From: Pterobdella sp. o SKG-2022
Taxonomy: Eukaryota > Annelida > Clitellata > Hirudinida > Piscicolidae
Direction: 5' to 3'
Assembly (NCBI GenBank): GCA_964035795.1
Contig: OZ038321.1
Span: 18,355,209-18,419,208 of the forward strand
Length of the DNA: 64,000 nucleotides
Shown here: in pieces, positions 11,601-21,120 of the stretch
Layout of the letters: every line of letters begins with the position of its first letter
Numbering within the stretch: the stretch's first letter is position 1
Made by a program: the position numbers and the translations under genes
Notes under the pieces: model-generated
The model's database searches: none
What the model was told of the DNA's origin: nothing
The model's input: the letters and a program-made list of their open reading frames with translations, nothing else

Positions 11601-14600
11601 TTTTCTTTATCTCCAGGATCTCCCGTATTTATAATTTCATTAAAAGGGATGCTTTATTTTTTTCAATTATTTTCAGGATCATTGGCTTATCTCAGTCAAC
11701 TTTTCTCTGGGAGCATTCTCGTGCATGCTTGCTTATACCTGAATCAAAGATCTATAAAAATATAAAAAATCTATAAAAATATAATTGATTCTGCGAGTTC
11801 TCGATATCATTTGATTTCTGTCACTTCAATTTACTCGCTATATTAAACATGACTTGCAGCTGTAAAATGAAATGCTTGTGAATTAACAAGTTCATTTAGC
11901 TGCATTTTTATCTGGTTGTTTAAAGTCATGAAACATGTGCTATGCGGTGGAAGCAAGGGCATGCTCCATCGTGCACTTCTTTTGCTCCAAAAATTTTCAT
12001 GGTCTTACAAAAAAAACAATGGCTCTCAATGCCCAGCAGCAATGGACAGAGGGTGCTAAGAATTCCTGGGCTTTCTTCTTTTTCTTCTTGTTCTTTTTGG
12101 GGGTCTTTTTCTTTTGGTAGTTTTAATATTATAGCAATAAATGGAAAAAGAACGGAGTTGTGTGAAGAGTTTTTGAGAAAAGAGGTTAGTATTTGCTATA
12201 TCCAAAAAATGAGGTGGAGAGGCATGGGTTCAAAATTTCTAGGTAGTTAGCTAGAAGGTTTAAATTAGGGGGGTCTGGTAAAAAAGATAAAATAGGAAAT
12301 GTAGGAATATTAGTTATAGAGGATTTATGTATGAATTTTGTGAAAATAAATAGGATATCAGATAGAGTAATGGTAGTGTAATTATTTTTGGTTTACAACA
12401 CCCGGATCGGAAAATTATTGGGCGCTCTCAACTCTAGAAAAAACCTGGAACTCTCGCATTACTACAGAAATGAAATTTTGGATTTTTAAATGTACTGTCG
12501 AGTCTATACTGCTATATGGGTGTGAATCCTGTGTAATGACCAACGCTGCAGGGAAGAAAGTTGATGGCACCTACACTCGCATTCTCCGAAGAGTCAAAAA
12601 TATCTCCTGGAAGGACCTCCTATCAAATGCTCAGCTATACGGTCAAATTCCAAAGTTGTCTACCATAATCAAACAAAGACGGTTAGCGGTTGCTGGACAT
12701 ATAGCTCGGCACAACAAGCCCGCAAAAACTATGTTGTTCGGCCCGCCGGAAGAGTGTCGTAGAAAAGGTCGTCCAAGTATAACACTGAAAGATGTACTTC
12801 AAAAAGACACAGGGCTGACTTTTAACGAATTACGTACTGCTATGGCTGATAGACAAATATGGAGAAAAAATTACATGTCACCGAAATGAAAATCGGAAGC
12901 ACTACTACTACAGTACTAGGTAGTAAGAATTGTTTGCGCTTACGCCCCACAATGTGAAAGATCGATGAGTGAAAAGAAGAAGTTTTATGAGAAGATGGCA
13001 AGAGGGTATGAAGTTTTGATTTGCTTAGGAGACTTCAAAGAACACATTTGCAAAGAGGTTGATGGGTTTGAAGGTGTTCATGGAGGTTTTGGAATTGGCA
13101 GGAGAAACGCCGAGGGTAGATTGCTGTTTGAATTTTATGTTGGAAAAGGCGTGTGTGGGTAATAGTTGGTTCAAGAAGAAGGGTTTCGAAAAAGTTACCT
13201 TTAATAGGGGTTGTAGTGGGACTAAAATAGATTTTTTGTTGATGAACAGAAGGCAGAGAAAGTTTTTGAAGGATGTTAGGGTAATTGGAGGTGAGCTTTA
13301 ACATAAACTTTTGAAGGTAGTTTTAGACGGAAAGTGACTTAAAAATGCCTGAAGTAGCTGTGCTGAAAAGGAATATCGTACAAAAGTGTGGAAACTTTTG
13401 AATGAAGATATTAAGACAAAATTATCAGAAAAAATTGAGGTTTTGTATGATGAGTGCAATGAACGAGATGCATGGTTAAAATATAAATCTTCTCTTCTTA
13501 AAGTTGCTGTGAGTAGGGGTAGGCCTCAGTACGGTGAAACTTGGTGGTGAGACCAGGATGTGCAAAAAGCCATCTCAGAGAAGAGAGAAAGTTTTCGGAG
13601 GTGGAAGCAACTCTCATCAACTGAAAATAACTCTCGCTATCCCTCTGACAAAAAAAAGCCAAGAGAGCTGTTGCTGAAGCAATGAAGAAAAAGGCAGTGA
13701 AAGAGATGGAGGAGATACAGAATGACAGAAATGTTGTATTCCGTAGAATGAGAATAATGATTAAGGAAGCAAATGATCTAACAGGTAACAATTGCATTAG
13801 AGAAAATAATGGAAAAATTGTACTTGCCGAGGATGGTCGGAAAAGAGGGTGGAAGGAGCACATGGAGATGGAATGGTGGAGGTAGAAGTGGTTAAATATC
13901 CCATGGAACCATTTGCTATATGAAGTAGAAAAAGGGCTGGGATCATGAAGAATGGCAAGGCCAGTGGTCAAACTGGAATTGTCAAGGAGCACCTAGCTGC
14001 TTTTTTACATGAGAAGTAAATTATATTGCAAATAGCAAATGAAATCCTCGATGGAAAGGATATGCCTCATGACTGGAGGACAAGTACAGTTGTTTCCATT
14101 TATAAGAAAAAAGGTAGCGTTATGGACTGTGCGAGCTATCGAGGTGTAAAGCTTCTAGAGCATGATATGAAAGTGGTGGAAAGGTTGTTGGAGAAGATGT
14201 TAAGAAGGTTGGCAAAAGTTAACCAAATGCAATTTGGTTTTATGCCTGGCAGAAGCACAGTGAACGCTATTTTTATTCTTAGGAGAATGCAGGCAAGCTA
14301 CCTTGAGAAGAATAGGAAGCTTTTTATCTTTTTTGTTGATTTGGAGAAGACTTTTGATCGGGTGCCAAGGAAAGTGATTGAATGGGCGCTGAGAAAGAGG
14401 TTGGTCCCGGAAAGGTTGGCTCAGGCAGTAATGTCGATGTGTAAAAGAGCAAAAACGCCGGTTCAGGTTGGAAGTGGACACTTGAAAGAATTTGATATTG
14501 GTGTAGGTGTCCATCAAGGATCGGTTCTTTCACCGTTTTTGTTTTTAATAGTGCTAGATGTATAGTCTGAAGACGGTAGAAAAGGTCCTATATATGAACT

Positions 14601-15594
14601 GCTTTATGCAGATGACTTGGTTTTGATGGCAGAGACTATTGAAGAACTAGAAGCACAATTCATCTGTTGGAAGGCAGCCTTGAAGGGAAAGGATTGAAGA
14701 TAGAAACATCGCATGTTTTTTCAACAAAAATTTTGCACAATACAACTCATGGAGAATAAGAAAGAACGTTTCTTAAAAATAAATTTAAGATTTTTGATAA
14801 GTTAAACCATACTTTTACTTTTTACCTAAATCAAGCTCTTGTTTCAGCATCCACAATTTTTTAAATTAATCTTATTAGGTTATACTGTTGTACAGCAGTC
14901 GGCCTAAATTATTGATACTATAATAGAGTAATTTATATAAAAGGCCATTTATTTGGAAAAATTTTTTAGACTGTCAGCCCGAGCTAACATTCAACTTGAA
15001 ATTATCGAATTTAAGATCCGCCAATCCCACTCTTCGGCAGTTTGCTTTGCCGTTGTCAACAAAAAAAAAGATTATCCGTCAAGCCGAATGACAAAGATAC
15101 CGCAATATCAGTTTCTCGATACCTTTTACCGAAGTCTACTGTTATCCAGCTTATAACAGGAAAGCAGTCTCAATCTGGAGATGCTATCTTCGGGGCAGTT
15201 TAACGTCATGCTCAAGACCACACAACTAGTTTTTATTCACTATTTGTTTTTACACAAAAAGAGGCAATTTTTTGATACTTTTTCTATTTAACTAAAACGA
15301 CAAATTCAACTTTGTCATAATTCATTTGTATCTTAGTTAATGTTTTTACACAAAAATTTGAATTATTTTACGTATTTTTATTTAGAAGTTGATTTTATTA
15401 TCCTTCCATTACATAATGATTTCATAAAATCATTTAACCGACAGTACTTGGTGTTCGACACTCAAATGCTTATTGGTAATAAGAAGAACAAGATCAGTGA
15501 AGAAGAGTATGTGTATGCTGCCTTGCAGTTGTACGTTGACGTAGTGCAAATCTTTTTGGCTATCTTACAAATCACCGGGGCTGTTAGCAAATAG
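5661..15594 (+). CDS. Lifeguard/TMBIM-family (Bax inhibitor-1 superfamily) membrane protein
   Basis: Nine exons join in phase: 5661-5723, 5945-6009, 8279-8332, 8932-9022, 10119-10156, 10431-10518, 10632-10748, 10814-10861 and 15445-15594. All have GT/AG borders, giving 714 nt or 237 aa. The protein has a short acidic N-terminus, then SIRRAFIRK-VYLILTSQL (start of TM1), RRNVPWNYICLLIF, TLAFTYMTAMISA, VCIGVTIFAIQTK, YGALCALLFSA, VFDTQMLIGNK and EEEYVYAALQLYVD. This is the seven-TM Lifeguard/GRINA pattern. In this family it acts as an ER/Golgi calcium-leak channel that restrains apoptosis. D193 and D220 match the conserved di-aspartate pair of the pore. Introns 2, 4 and 8 carry retrotransposons. 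An AATAAA lies 31 bases after the stop. The exon 2 donor is GTACGT at 6010; the nearby GTATTT at 6014 would break the frame. Exons 3-4 are duplicated at 27220-27731. Confidence 0.9.
6195..7950 (+). mobile_element. PHD-RT clan LINE, copy 2 (in Lifeguard intron 2)
   Basis: Degenerate copy of the 215-1983 family, same strand as the host gene. It begins inside the linker (LFNVEFSWTPGG) and runs through AAGPSGIVPEMLE, MQCGFMQGR, VDVHQGSVLSTLLF, the catalytic YADD at about 6990 and VNMGKTKLMVSGS. The zinc finger CGVCQIGVGRNAIQCGGC..H..C..CARC lies at about 7155-7295. The C-terminus (AMIRWMCNI, RWFGLVKRS) and a charged tail follow to about 7945. Several stops and frameshifts are present. At about 6773-6850 the RT frame is interrupted by the small repeat D. 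The element lies within the intron and leaves the splice sites intact. Confidence 0.8.
6773..6852 (+). repeat. small repeat D inside LINE copy 2
   Basis: About 80 bases starting TGAACTTGATAATGTAAG, with the hairpin GTAAGCTAGCCTTAC and then GAAAAGCTTCGTGTC. It is shared with 8580-8684 and, inverted, with 58440-58530. Here it interrupts the reverse-transcriptase frame between WWSMRKS and IGAEH, which shows that it arrived after the LINE. Confidence 0.65.
8580..8684 (+). mobile_element. small mobile repeat D with target-site duplication
   Basis: About 105 bases beginning CTGAACTTGATAATGTAAG. They are flanked by imperfect direct repeats TCAAAATAGAGTT (8567-8579) and TCAAAATAGAATT (8685-8697). 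The paralogous intron copy near 27400 has a single AAAATAGAATT and no insert, so the duplication supplies an empty site. The element carries a GTAAG..CTTAC hairpin followed by GAAAAG. No coding capacity; Lifeguard intron 3. Confidence 0.7.
9172..9870 (+). mobile_element. PHD-RT clan LINE, copy 3, C-terminal fragment (Lifeguard intron 4)
   Basis: Very degenerate 3' part of the PHD-RT LINE clan. The zinc-finger relic CVVC..QCKTCLKLIHVWCAK is at about 9240-9310. CYLGNNVNDGDRKKLAARRK is at 9440-9500, and a broken C-terminal domain follows. Its left edge coincides with the point where homology to the duplicated copy at 27881 stops, so it probably entered at or near that breakpoint. Confidence 0.6.
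11150..11320 (+). repeat. dispersed repeat E, copy 1 (Lifeguard intron 8)
   Basis: About 170 bases similar, inverted, to 50325-50455 and to parts of 25960-26060 and 26160-26275. Shared blocks are CTTTTTAGAGACAT, AATATTTAACAATTTTTT, CTTATTGAGC followed by an A run, CAGCTATA, and AAGTTTAGCCTTATCAT. Non-coding; no target-site duplication established. Confidence 0.6.
11930..14705 (+). mobile_element. PHD-RT clan LINE, copy 4, with endonuclease (Lifeguard intron 8)
   Basis: The longest copy of the clan. An APE-type endonuclease is readable as AINGKRTELCEEFLRKEVS (about 12134) and RVMVVRIVCAYAPQ, the latter split by a nested insert at 12378-12918. It continues with CLGDFKEHICKEVDGFEG (13022 onward), GVHGGFGIGRRNAEG and IDFLLMNRRQRKFLKDV. 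RT blocks follow: MQFGFMPGRSTVNAIFILRR, FFVDLEKTFDRVPRK, GVHQGSVLSPFLF and YADDLVLMAET at about 14604. It ends near 14705, before the zinc finger. Multiple stops. It lies in sense in the 4.6-kb last intron of the Lifeguard gene. Confidence 0.8.
12378..12918 (+). mobile_element. RTE-like LINE 3' end nested in LINE copy 4
   Basis: A 541-base insert encoding a LINE C-terminus: WNALNS-like start, STVESILLYGCES type block, then LRRVKNISWKDLLSNAQLYG, QRRLAVAGHIARH and FGPPEECRRKGRPS to DRQIWRKNYM. The tail ends in ACTACTACTAC. GGTAGT stands at both edges (12372-12377 and 12919-12924), a plausible target-site duplication. Removing the insert restores the host reading RVMVVRIVCAY. A second copy with an internal deletion is at 42575-42850. 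Confidence 0.8.
14955..15175. repeat. short interspersed repeat C, copy 2 (Lifeguard intron 8)
   Basis: Similar to 5095-5315: TTTAGACTGTC at the left, CAGTTTGC, GTTGTCAAC, CCGTCAAGCCGAATGA, and CCGAAGTCTACTGTTATCC with AGCTTATAACA at the right. Lies between the nested LINEs and the last Lifeguard exon. Confidence 0.6.
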
Positions 15595-15624
15595 GAAAAT
15601 CATTTTAGTACATGACGTTTCGTA

Positions 15625-15630
15625 AATAAA
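15625..15630 (+). promoter_or_regulatory. poly(A) signal AATAAA of the Lifeguard gene
   Basis: The canonical hexamer begins 31 bases after the TAG at 15592-15594, in the expected position and strand. Confidence 0.55.
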
Positions 15631-16140
15631 TTCATTATTATATTCACAATGCTTTTTCAAAAACTTTCCAACAAATATCGACTAGCAATTTAGACCAATT
15701 ATCACTCAAATTTGAATCGAAAACCATTGTGCTTATTATAAACAATTATCAAACTATTTTTGTTTACCTCTATTCCGGAATTTTTTATTTTGGGCTTAGT
15801 ATGACTTATAAATTAAAATTATTTCGAAAAATTTATAAGAATTTCATGGTTTGCCTTATTTAATTTCGTTGAAATGTCGGCTAAACGTATCACAATATTG
15901 ATGTAGTACTCAGTTGATCGTTATGTATTGAAAACTTCTTCTACCAATGAGTTTTCTTTCAGTGTACTTTTTCAATTATAAATAAGATTGATTTTTTAAA
16001 AATACCACTGGCTTTGAAAATATAATCCTGCATAGCTTGAAAAGTAAACAATTCAAAGTTTTTTATTATTTGCTGTCTCTACAAGATATAATGAAAAAAT
16101 CAGCTATGGAAACAGTATATTTATTATAAATTTATTTTTG
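15631..16140. other. intergenic, no gene seen
   Basis: AT-rich; no coding signal or recognised repeat. Confidence 0.5.
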
Positions 16141-16556
16141 AGGCGCAGTTTTCAAACTAGGTTTGCTGCAGAGGCGCTTTTGTAGTCAAAAGAACTAAGC
16201 CAGAGAGATGCGACTATAAAGATGCGATTTTAAACGTTTGCCAAAATGTTTAAAAGAAGATGACAGACGCAGATAAAGTAGAAGAGAATTTCATAAATGA
16301 GGGGCGGTATACGAAAAAGAGCGATTTGAAAAAGAATTGGAGGATACAGGCTGATGTAGCCATAAACCAGAATTCGAAGACCTGAGATACTCATGAGTCT
16401 GTCTGATAGAAAGAAGCTCATATAAGTAAGTCGGCTGAAATATAGAATATTTGCGATAAGCCACATTAACTTGAACTGGGTTCGTAGTGCGACCGGCAAC
16501 CAATGAAGGCGATCGATGCATGCGCGAGAAGAAGAATAGTAATCGGCTTGAAAAAC
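16141..16556 (-). mobile_element. L2-like LINE, 3' terminal fragment, inverted
   Basis: Minus-strand fragment of the same family as the adjacent plus-strand element. Its 3' end, on the outer side at 16141, matches AGCGCCTCTGCAGCAAACCT of the partner's end. Coding blocks include DRLHWLPVALRTQFKL and DRLMSISGLR, with a frame change. Divergence from the partner is roughly 12-15% where I compared them, so the two did not come from one RNA. It is cut off on its 5' side exactly where the next element begins. Confidence 0.8.
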
Positions 16557-16928
16557 AGAAACGCACGAAACCCTTCTACCCGTGATTGGCTTATCCAAGT
16601 TCCAAGCACTGTTTTTCCCACTCTGATCAAGTCCAAGAATATTCACCTCCCTTTTGGTAGATTTCCTTTCCACTCCCGTGTTCACCCTACTAGATGTCTG
16701 AATTGTCAGACTTACGGCCATAATATAGCTAAATGCCACAACCCTAGAGTATGTGAGCACTGTGGCAAAGACCATCCGTCTGACAACTGCTCTAGATCTT
16801 CTCTTCCCTTCTGTGTTCCTTGTTTTAGATCAAATCGTCCTTGCCATGACCATGTCACCACATCCTCTTCTTGTCCGGTGTACAAGCAACAAGTGCGACT
16901 TAAGATGGGGCGTACGGCCTGGCAATGA
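16557..16928 (+). CDS. LINE ORF1 C-terminus, zinc knuckles (5'-truncated)
   Basis: The open frame covers the last ~124 codons of an ORF1 (gag-like) protein, ending at 16928. Two Cys-His knuckles are visible: CLNCQTYGHNIAKC (C-x2-C-x4-H-x4-C, about 16698-16740) and CEHCGKDHPSDNC just after. ORF1 proteins bind the element RNA. An ATG at 16503 belongs to the inverted neighbour, so the true start is lost. ORF2 begins 15 bases after the stop, in another frame. Confidence 0.7.
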   Translation, partial: RNARNPSTRDWLIQVPSTVFPTLIKSKNIHLPFGRFPFHSRVHPTRCLNCQTYGHNIAKCHNPRVCEHCGKDHPSDNCSRSSLPFCVPCFRSNRPCHDHVTTSSSCPVYKQQVRLKMGRTAWQ

Positions 16929-16943
16929 AGGCCTGCCTTACTC

Positions 16944-19820
16944 ATGCACCCTCAAAATCCATCTCCTTTTGTGAAGTTTGGCCTTCTCAATCCCCGTTCC
17001 ACTCGCAACAAATCCACTCTTATCCTGGACGCGATCTCCACTCACTGTTTCGATATCCTTGCATTGACTGAAACGTGGATCCCGGAAGATGCTGACAATG
17101 TCACAAAATACGACATTGTTCCCCCAGGTTACCATGTTCTACATTCTCATCGTTCTAGTGGAAAACGCGGTGGTGGTATTTCTTTGATTTCCTCCAACTC
17201 CGTTAAACTGACACTTGTAAAATCTGAAATACACTCTTCCTTTGAAGCATTAACTGCCCAAGCCTCTTTCCTAACACGTTCCTTAACCATTTCTGTTATT
17301 TACCGCCCTCCTAACTCAAGTAATTTTATTCGTGAACTCACAGCTCATCTTTATTTTTTTTCTTCGACATTCAATCATTTCATAATGGCTGGAGATTTTA
17401 ATACCCCTAATTGTCATCATCTTGATAATCCCCTTAATATTCTTTTGCGAGAGCACGGTTTGATGCAGCATATTAACTTTCCAACTCACAGACTTGGCAA
17501 TACTCTCGATCTTGTTATCACACCTGCTTCTCTCTCTCATCTTATTTCTGACCCTGTCAGCGAAATTTTTGAATCTGATCATTTCCTTCTTTCGTGCCGT
17601 CTTAACCTCGCACGGCCCCACCTTTCACCTCATCGTGTCACTTCTCGGTCTTTCATGAATCTCAACTTGGCCGGCTTTGGAAAGGATGTCAATTTTATAA
17701 GCGATTTACTTATTAATTCTCCAATCTCTAAGGTTGATGACTTTGTTAGTTCCATGGACAAATTGTTTCTTTCGCTGATGAATTCTCATGCTCCTTTACG
17801 CAGTCATACTTTTCGCCCCAGCTTCCATTCACACTTTCATCTGTCTGAAAATGCTCTCTCTGCCAAACGCCGAAGAAGGAAAATCGAGAGACAGATATCC
17901 AGTCTCCGAAAGCTTTGTGTGCAAGTCCCTGATGATCTTTTACAGGAATTCCGTATTTCACGTAAACTCGCCCGCGCCGCCATTAACAAGTCACGTGCTG
18001 ATTATCTTAATCTATCGCTATCTTCAGCGACACCTAACTCCAAAGCCTTTTGGAAAACGGCGAACTCCATACTTCACAGGTCTCCTCCACTTCCTCCGCG
18101 GACTCCTGCGGAATATGATCTTTTTGTTGAAAACTTTAGCACTTTTTTCAAGACTAAGATTGAGTTGATTCATAGCTCGCTACCGATCACTAATCTTCCC
18201 CGTCAGCCCTCCTTAACTGACAGTGATCAATCAAATCTCTCATTTTTCTCACCTCCTAGTGTTGATGAAATCATCAAATTGATCAATTCTCTCCCAAATA
18301 AATCCTCACCTTTAGATATAATCCCTGTTTTCCTGCTTAAGCAGTTTTCCGGCATCTTTGCCTCCATTATATGCAAACTTTCGGCTCTTTCCTTTTCACA
18401 GGGTATTTTTCCAACTTCATTCAAAACGGCGCAGGTAACCCCTTTACTGAAAAAATATAATCTAGACCCCATGCAACCATCCAATTATCGTCCTATTTCA
18501 AACCTCAGCACCATCTCAAAGATCTTAGAAAGGGTTGTTCTCAAGAGATTATCCTCTCATGTTTCTGTACTGCGTAACTTCAACCTTTTCCAGTCGGCGT
18601 ATCGCTCACATCACTCAACGGAAACTGCGCTTTTGTACATCACTGACAGCCTCCGCAATATCTGTGCTACCGGGTCTGCGGCCGTCTTAGTGTCTTTAGA
18701 TATTTCAGCAGCTTTTGACACCATTAATCATCCAAATATGCTGCATATCCTTGAAGACTACTTTCACATTTCTGGCATTGCTTTATCCTGGTTTCAGTCC
18801 TATCTTTCCGAACGCAAGCAATTTGTTAAGATAAGCTGCTCTTCCTCTACCCCTGTCTCCCTTCGTTTTGGTGTTCCTCAAGGTTCTGTTCTTGGGCCCA
18901 TACTCTTTTCTCTTTATACTTCTCCTATTAGCGAGATCATACAGAAGCACGACGTTCTATATCATCAGTTTGCTGATGATATTACCCTCTTTACAGGCGC
19001 TTCTTACCTTGATCCTCATCCCAGCCTCACTAAGATATCTGAATGCATCACTGAGCTCAATCTTTGGTTTTCTAACAATCACCTCATGTTGAATCCTAAC
19101 AAAAGCGAAGTGATGTTTGTCGGCAGTCCCATACTCCTTTCCAAATCCAATCTTCCCACTGAAGTAATCTTTGACAGCACTACTCTTTCCGTAACGTCCA
19201 AACTGAAGATACTAGGTGTAACTCTTGATTCTAGACTCAACTTTACACACTTTGTCTCTCAGATCATACAATCATCCAACTTTCATCTCCATGCGATCAG
19301 ACAGGCACGCAAGTTCCTACCCTTTGACACTGCCGTTGCTCTGATCATCTCTTTAGTTCTTTCAAGGATTGATTACTGTAACTCTCTTCTTTGTCGACTC
19401 CCGAACTGTCTTATTTCTAAGTTGCAATCTCTCCAAAATCGCGCTGCTAAAACCGCTCTTCAAGCCGACTACTATTCTTCATCTCACACCTGTCTCGATC
19501 GCCTCCATTGGCTGCCGGTCGTACTAAGAGCCCAGTTCAAGTTGCTATGGCTCACGGCTAACATCTTATACTTTAATCAGCCAGCTTATTTATATGACCG
19601 TCTTTCCATCAGACAGACTTCTGAGTCTCTCAGGTCTTCCAACACTGGTTTATGCCTACATCAGCCTGTCTCTTCTAAACCTTTCTTACATCGCTCCTTC
19701 TCGCATATCGCCCCTCACTTATGGAACTCTCTTCCACTTAATGTCCGTCTTTCACCTTCTCTTAAAATTTTTCGCAAGCGTTTAAAAACGCATCTTTATA
19801 GCCAAATTTCTTTCTCATAG
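16944..19820 (+). CDS. LINE ORF2: APE endonuclease and reverse transcriptase
   Basis: A single uninterrupted frame of 958 codons. The N-terminal AP-endonuclease domain shows ALTETWIPED, GKRGGGISLI, VIYRPPNSSN (about residue 119), MAGDFNTPN (about 147-155) and SDHFLL (about 213). The reverse transcriptase shows SNYRPISNLSTISKILE, VSLDISAAFDTINH, FGVPQGSVLGPILF (about 640) and catalytic QFADDITLF (about 674). The C-terminus has RLHWLPVVLRAQFKL, typical of L2/CR1 elements. The enzyme nicks DNA and primes reverse transcription at the nick. All the catalytic motifs I can name are present, so the protein could be active although ORF1 is truncated. Confidence 0.85.
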   Translation: MHPQNPSPFVKFGLLNPRSTRNKSTLILDAISTHCFDILALTETWIPEDADNVTKYDIVPPGYHVLHSHRSSGKRGGGISLISSNSVKLTLVKSEIHSSFEALTAQASFLTRSLTISVIYRPPNSSNFIRELTAHLYFFSSTFNHFIMAGDFNTPNCHHLDNPLNILLREHGLMQHINFPTHRLGNTLDLVITPASLSHLISDPVSEIFESDHFLLSCRLNLARPHLSPHRVTSRSFMNLNLAGFGKDVNFISDLLINSPISKVDDFVSSMDKLFLSLMNSHAPLRSHTFRPSFHSHFHLSENALSAKRRRRKIERQISSLRKLCVQVPDDLLQEFRISRKLARAAINKSRADYLNLSLSSATPNSKAFWKTANSILHRSPPLPPRTPAEYDLFVENFSTFFKTKIELIHSSLPITNLPRQPSLTDSDQSNLSFFSPPSVDEIIKLINSLPNKSSPLDIIPVFLLKQFSGIFASIICKLSALSFSQGIFPTSFKTAQVTPLLKKYNLDPMQPSNYRPISNLSTISKILERVVLKRLSSHVSVLRNFNLFQSAYRSHHSTETALLYITDSLRNICATGSAAVLVSLDISAAFDTINHPNMLHILEDYFHISGIALSWFQSYLSERKQFVKISCSSSTPVSLRFGVPQGSVLGPILFSLYTSPISEIIQKHDVLYHQFADDITLFTGASYLDPHPSLTKISECITELNLWFSNNHLMLNPNKSEVMFVGSPILLSKSNLPTEVIFDSTTLSVTSKLKILGVTLDSRLNFTHFVSQIIQSSNFHLHAIRQARKFLPFDTAVALIISLVLSRIDYCNSLLCRLPNCLISKLQSLQNRAAKTALQADYYSSSHTCLDRLHWLPVVLRAQFKLLWLTANILYFNQPAYLYDRLSIRQTSESLRSSNTGLCLHQPVSSKPFLHRSFSHIAPHLWNSLPLNVRLSPSLKIFRKRLKTHLYSQISFS

Positions 19821-19915
19821 CCCTTCTGATTAGAACAGCGCCTCTGCAGCAAACCTAGTTTGCAAACTGCGCGCCCTACAAATACAAATACAAATACAAA
19901 TACAAATCTTCGAAT

Positions 19916-20860
19916 TTCTACATTGTTCTAGAATATTCTTAATCTATAGTATATAAACATGTGGAAAATCGGAAAACAATCCGTTCAGTGGACAAAAAAG
20001 CGCTAGAAATCTTTAATAAATTACTGAAATTGAGTGTTTAACATTCAAATTAACTTTGCAAGTAAGATTGTACAATAAAATAGAATGAACATTGTGATTT
20101 TTCACTAGCTACAATAAAATAAGTATGTTTAAGAACACTATAAAATTTACTAAAATCAAAGCTTTTCGTTAAAAAAGTAAAATTTCGAAGTAACAGAAAA
20201 ACACTAAAAACACCGCTTATTTATACGTTATTACGGATAAAGTTGAATTTGAAGTTATTAACAAACATATTTATAAAATAAGACCAATAATTGACCAAAA
20301 AAGCATTTTTTTTTTTACTACCACGCCGCTCTGTTTTGAAAACAACGTTGGAAAAATGAAACCACAAGTTTGAAGAACTAAAAAAGAACAATAAAATAAA
20401 AAGTTTTGTGATTTGATAGTTTTAAAATAATATTTTCATTTCATGGAAAACTCAACTTGAAATACTTCATAATTAATTTCACTGGCACATTTCTAACCAC
20501 ATAGAGAAAGAGAAGCGGTAATTACTTAAATTTTTGCAAATTTTTGAAAGTTTATTTCTTTAAACTTTCTATAAAGCTGATTGGTAGAAAAAAAAAAAAA
20601 ACTAAAAATTGTAGCTAAATTTGAAAAATAACTTCAGTTTTCAACGTTTTTTTTTGTGCATTTCTAACATCTTATTCAACAACTTTATCATTAATATGTC
20701 ATTTCTTCTTGAGAAGGTTCTCCAATGATAATGAATGTTTCTGATAACTTCACAAGCACTTAATTCTAATCAGGTAGCCAAAGCTAAATTTTATTAGTAA
20801 AACATATTCAATTGATAAATGTGTGTCGTTTTTGTACTAGGACGAGCCCAAGTTTTTTTT
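19916..20860. other. AT-rich spacer with a repeat D fragment
   Basis: No gene seen. A fragment of repeat D, inverted, lies at about 20155-20195 (AAAGCTTTTCGTTAAAAAAG). Confidence 0.5.
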
Positions 20861-21038
20861 GGCCCGTATAGCTCAATGGTTGAGCATTAGACTAATTATC
20901 TAAAGTTACCGTGTTCGATCCCACTTGAGCCGACAATTAGTACCTGTTCCACAGTGTGTTTTCGCTACATTAAATTTGTAGCAAGCGCTTTGACCTATGA
21001 GTAAAAGCGCTTTATAATACCGCATTACAATTACAATA
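20861..21038 (+). mobile_element. tRNA-derived SINE A, copy 1
   Basis: The head resembles tRNA-Ile: GGCCCGTATAGCTCAATGG starts like a tRNA, with A box TAGCTCAATGGTTGAGC and B box GTTCGATCCC. The anticodon-arm remnant TTAGA-CTAATTA-TCTAA places AAT in the loop. A body follows with GTTCCACAGTGTGTTTTCGC. The 3' end folds as AGCGCTTT...AAAAGCGCT, then TTATAATACCGCATTACAATTAC. Copies are at 33750, 38127 (minus), 49833 (minus) and 58725. It has internal pol III promoter boxes. It is not a functional tRNA, since the acceptor stem does not pair. Confidence 0.8.
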
Positions 21039-21054
21039 GGAATAATACTTCAGA

Positions 21055-21120
21055 ACACCAGTAAGCTTATTAAGATACGAAGCTTTTCGTTAACAACGTA
21101 ACATTTTCAAGTATGAGAAA
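21055..21120 (-). repeat. repeat D fragment, inverted
   Basis: ATACGAAGCTTTTCGTTAAC and the downstream GTAACATTTTCAAGT, read on the minus strand, match the AAAAGCTTCGTGTC and AACTTGATAATGTAAG blocks of repeat D. The hairpin is degenerate. Confidence 0.5.

Larger units (their letters stand above)
16557..19915 (+). mobile_element. L2-like (CR1-group) LINE, nearly complete, 5'-truncated in ORF1
   Basis: The element starts within ORF1, carries a whole ORF2, and ends in a 3' region AGCGCCTCTGCAGCAAACCT...CTGCGCGCCC followed by five ACAAAT units (19878-19907). The short repeat tail and the hairpin-prone 3' end fit the CR1/L2 group. It lies head-to-head with an older inverted 3' fragment (16141-16556). 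It is the best preserved transposon in the window. Confidence 0.85.

Noticed and set aside
16141..19915. Twin priming as the origin of the inverted L2-like pair
   Set aside because: The inverted piece duplicates the 3' end rather than an upstream segment, and the two copies differ by roughly 12-15%, so they did not come from one RNA.
20861..20935. A functional tRNA-Ile gene
   Set aside because: The acceptor stem does not pair and the same sequence recurs with SINE bodies and tails.
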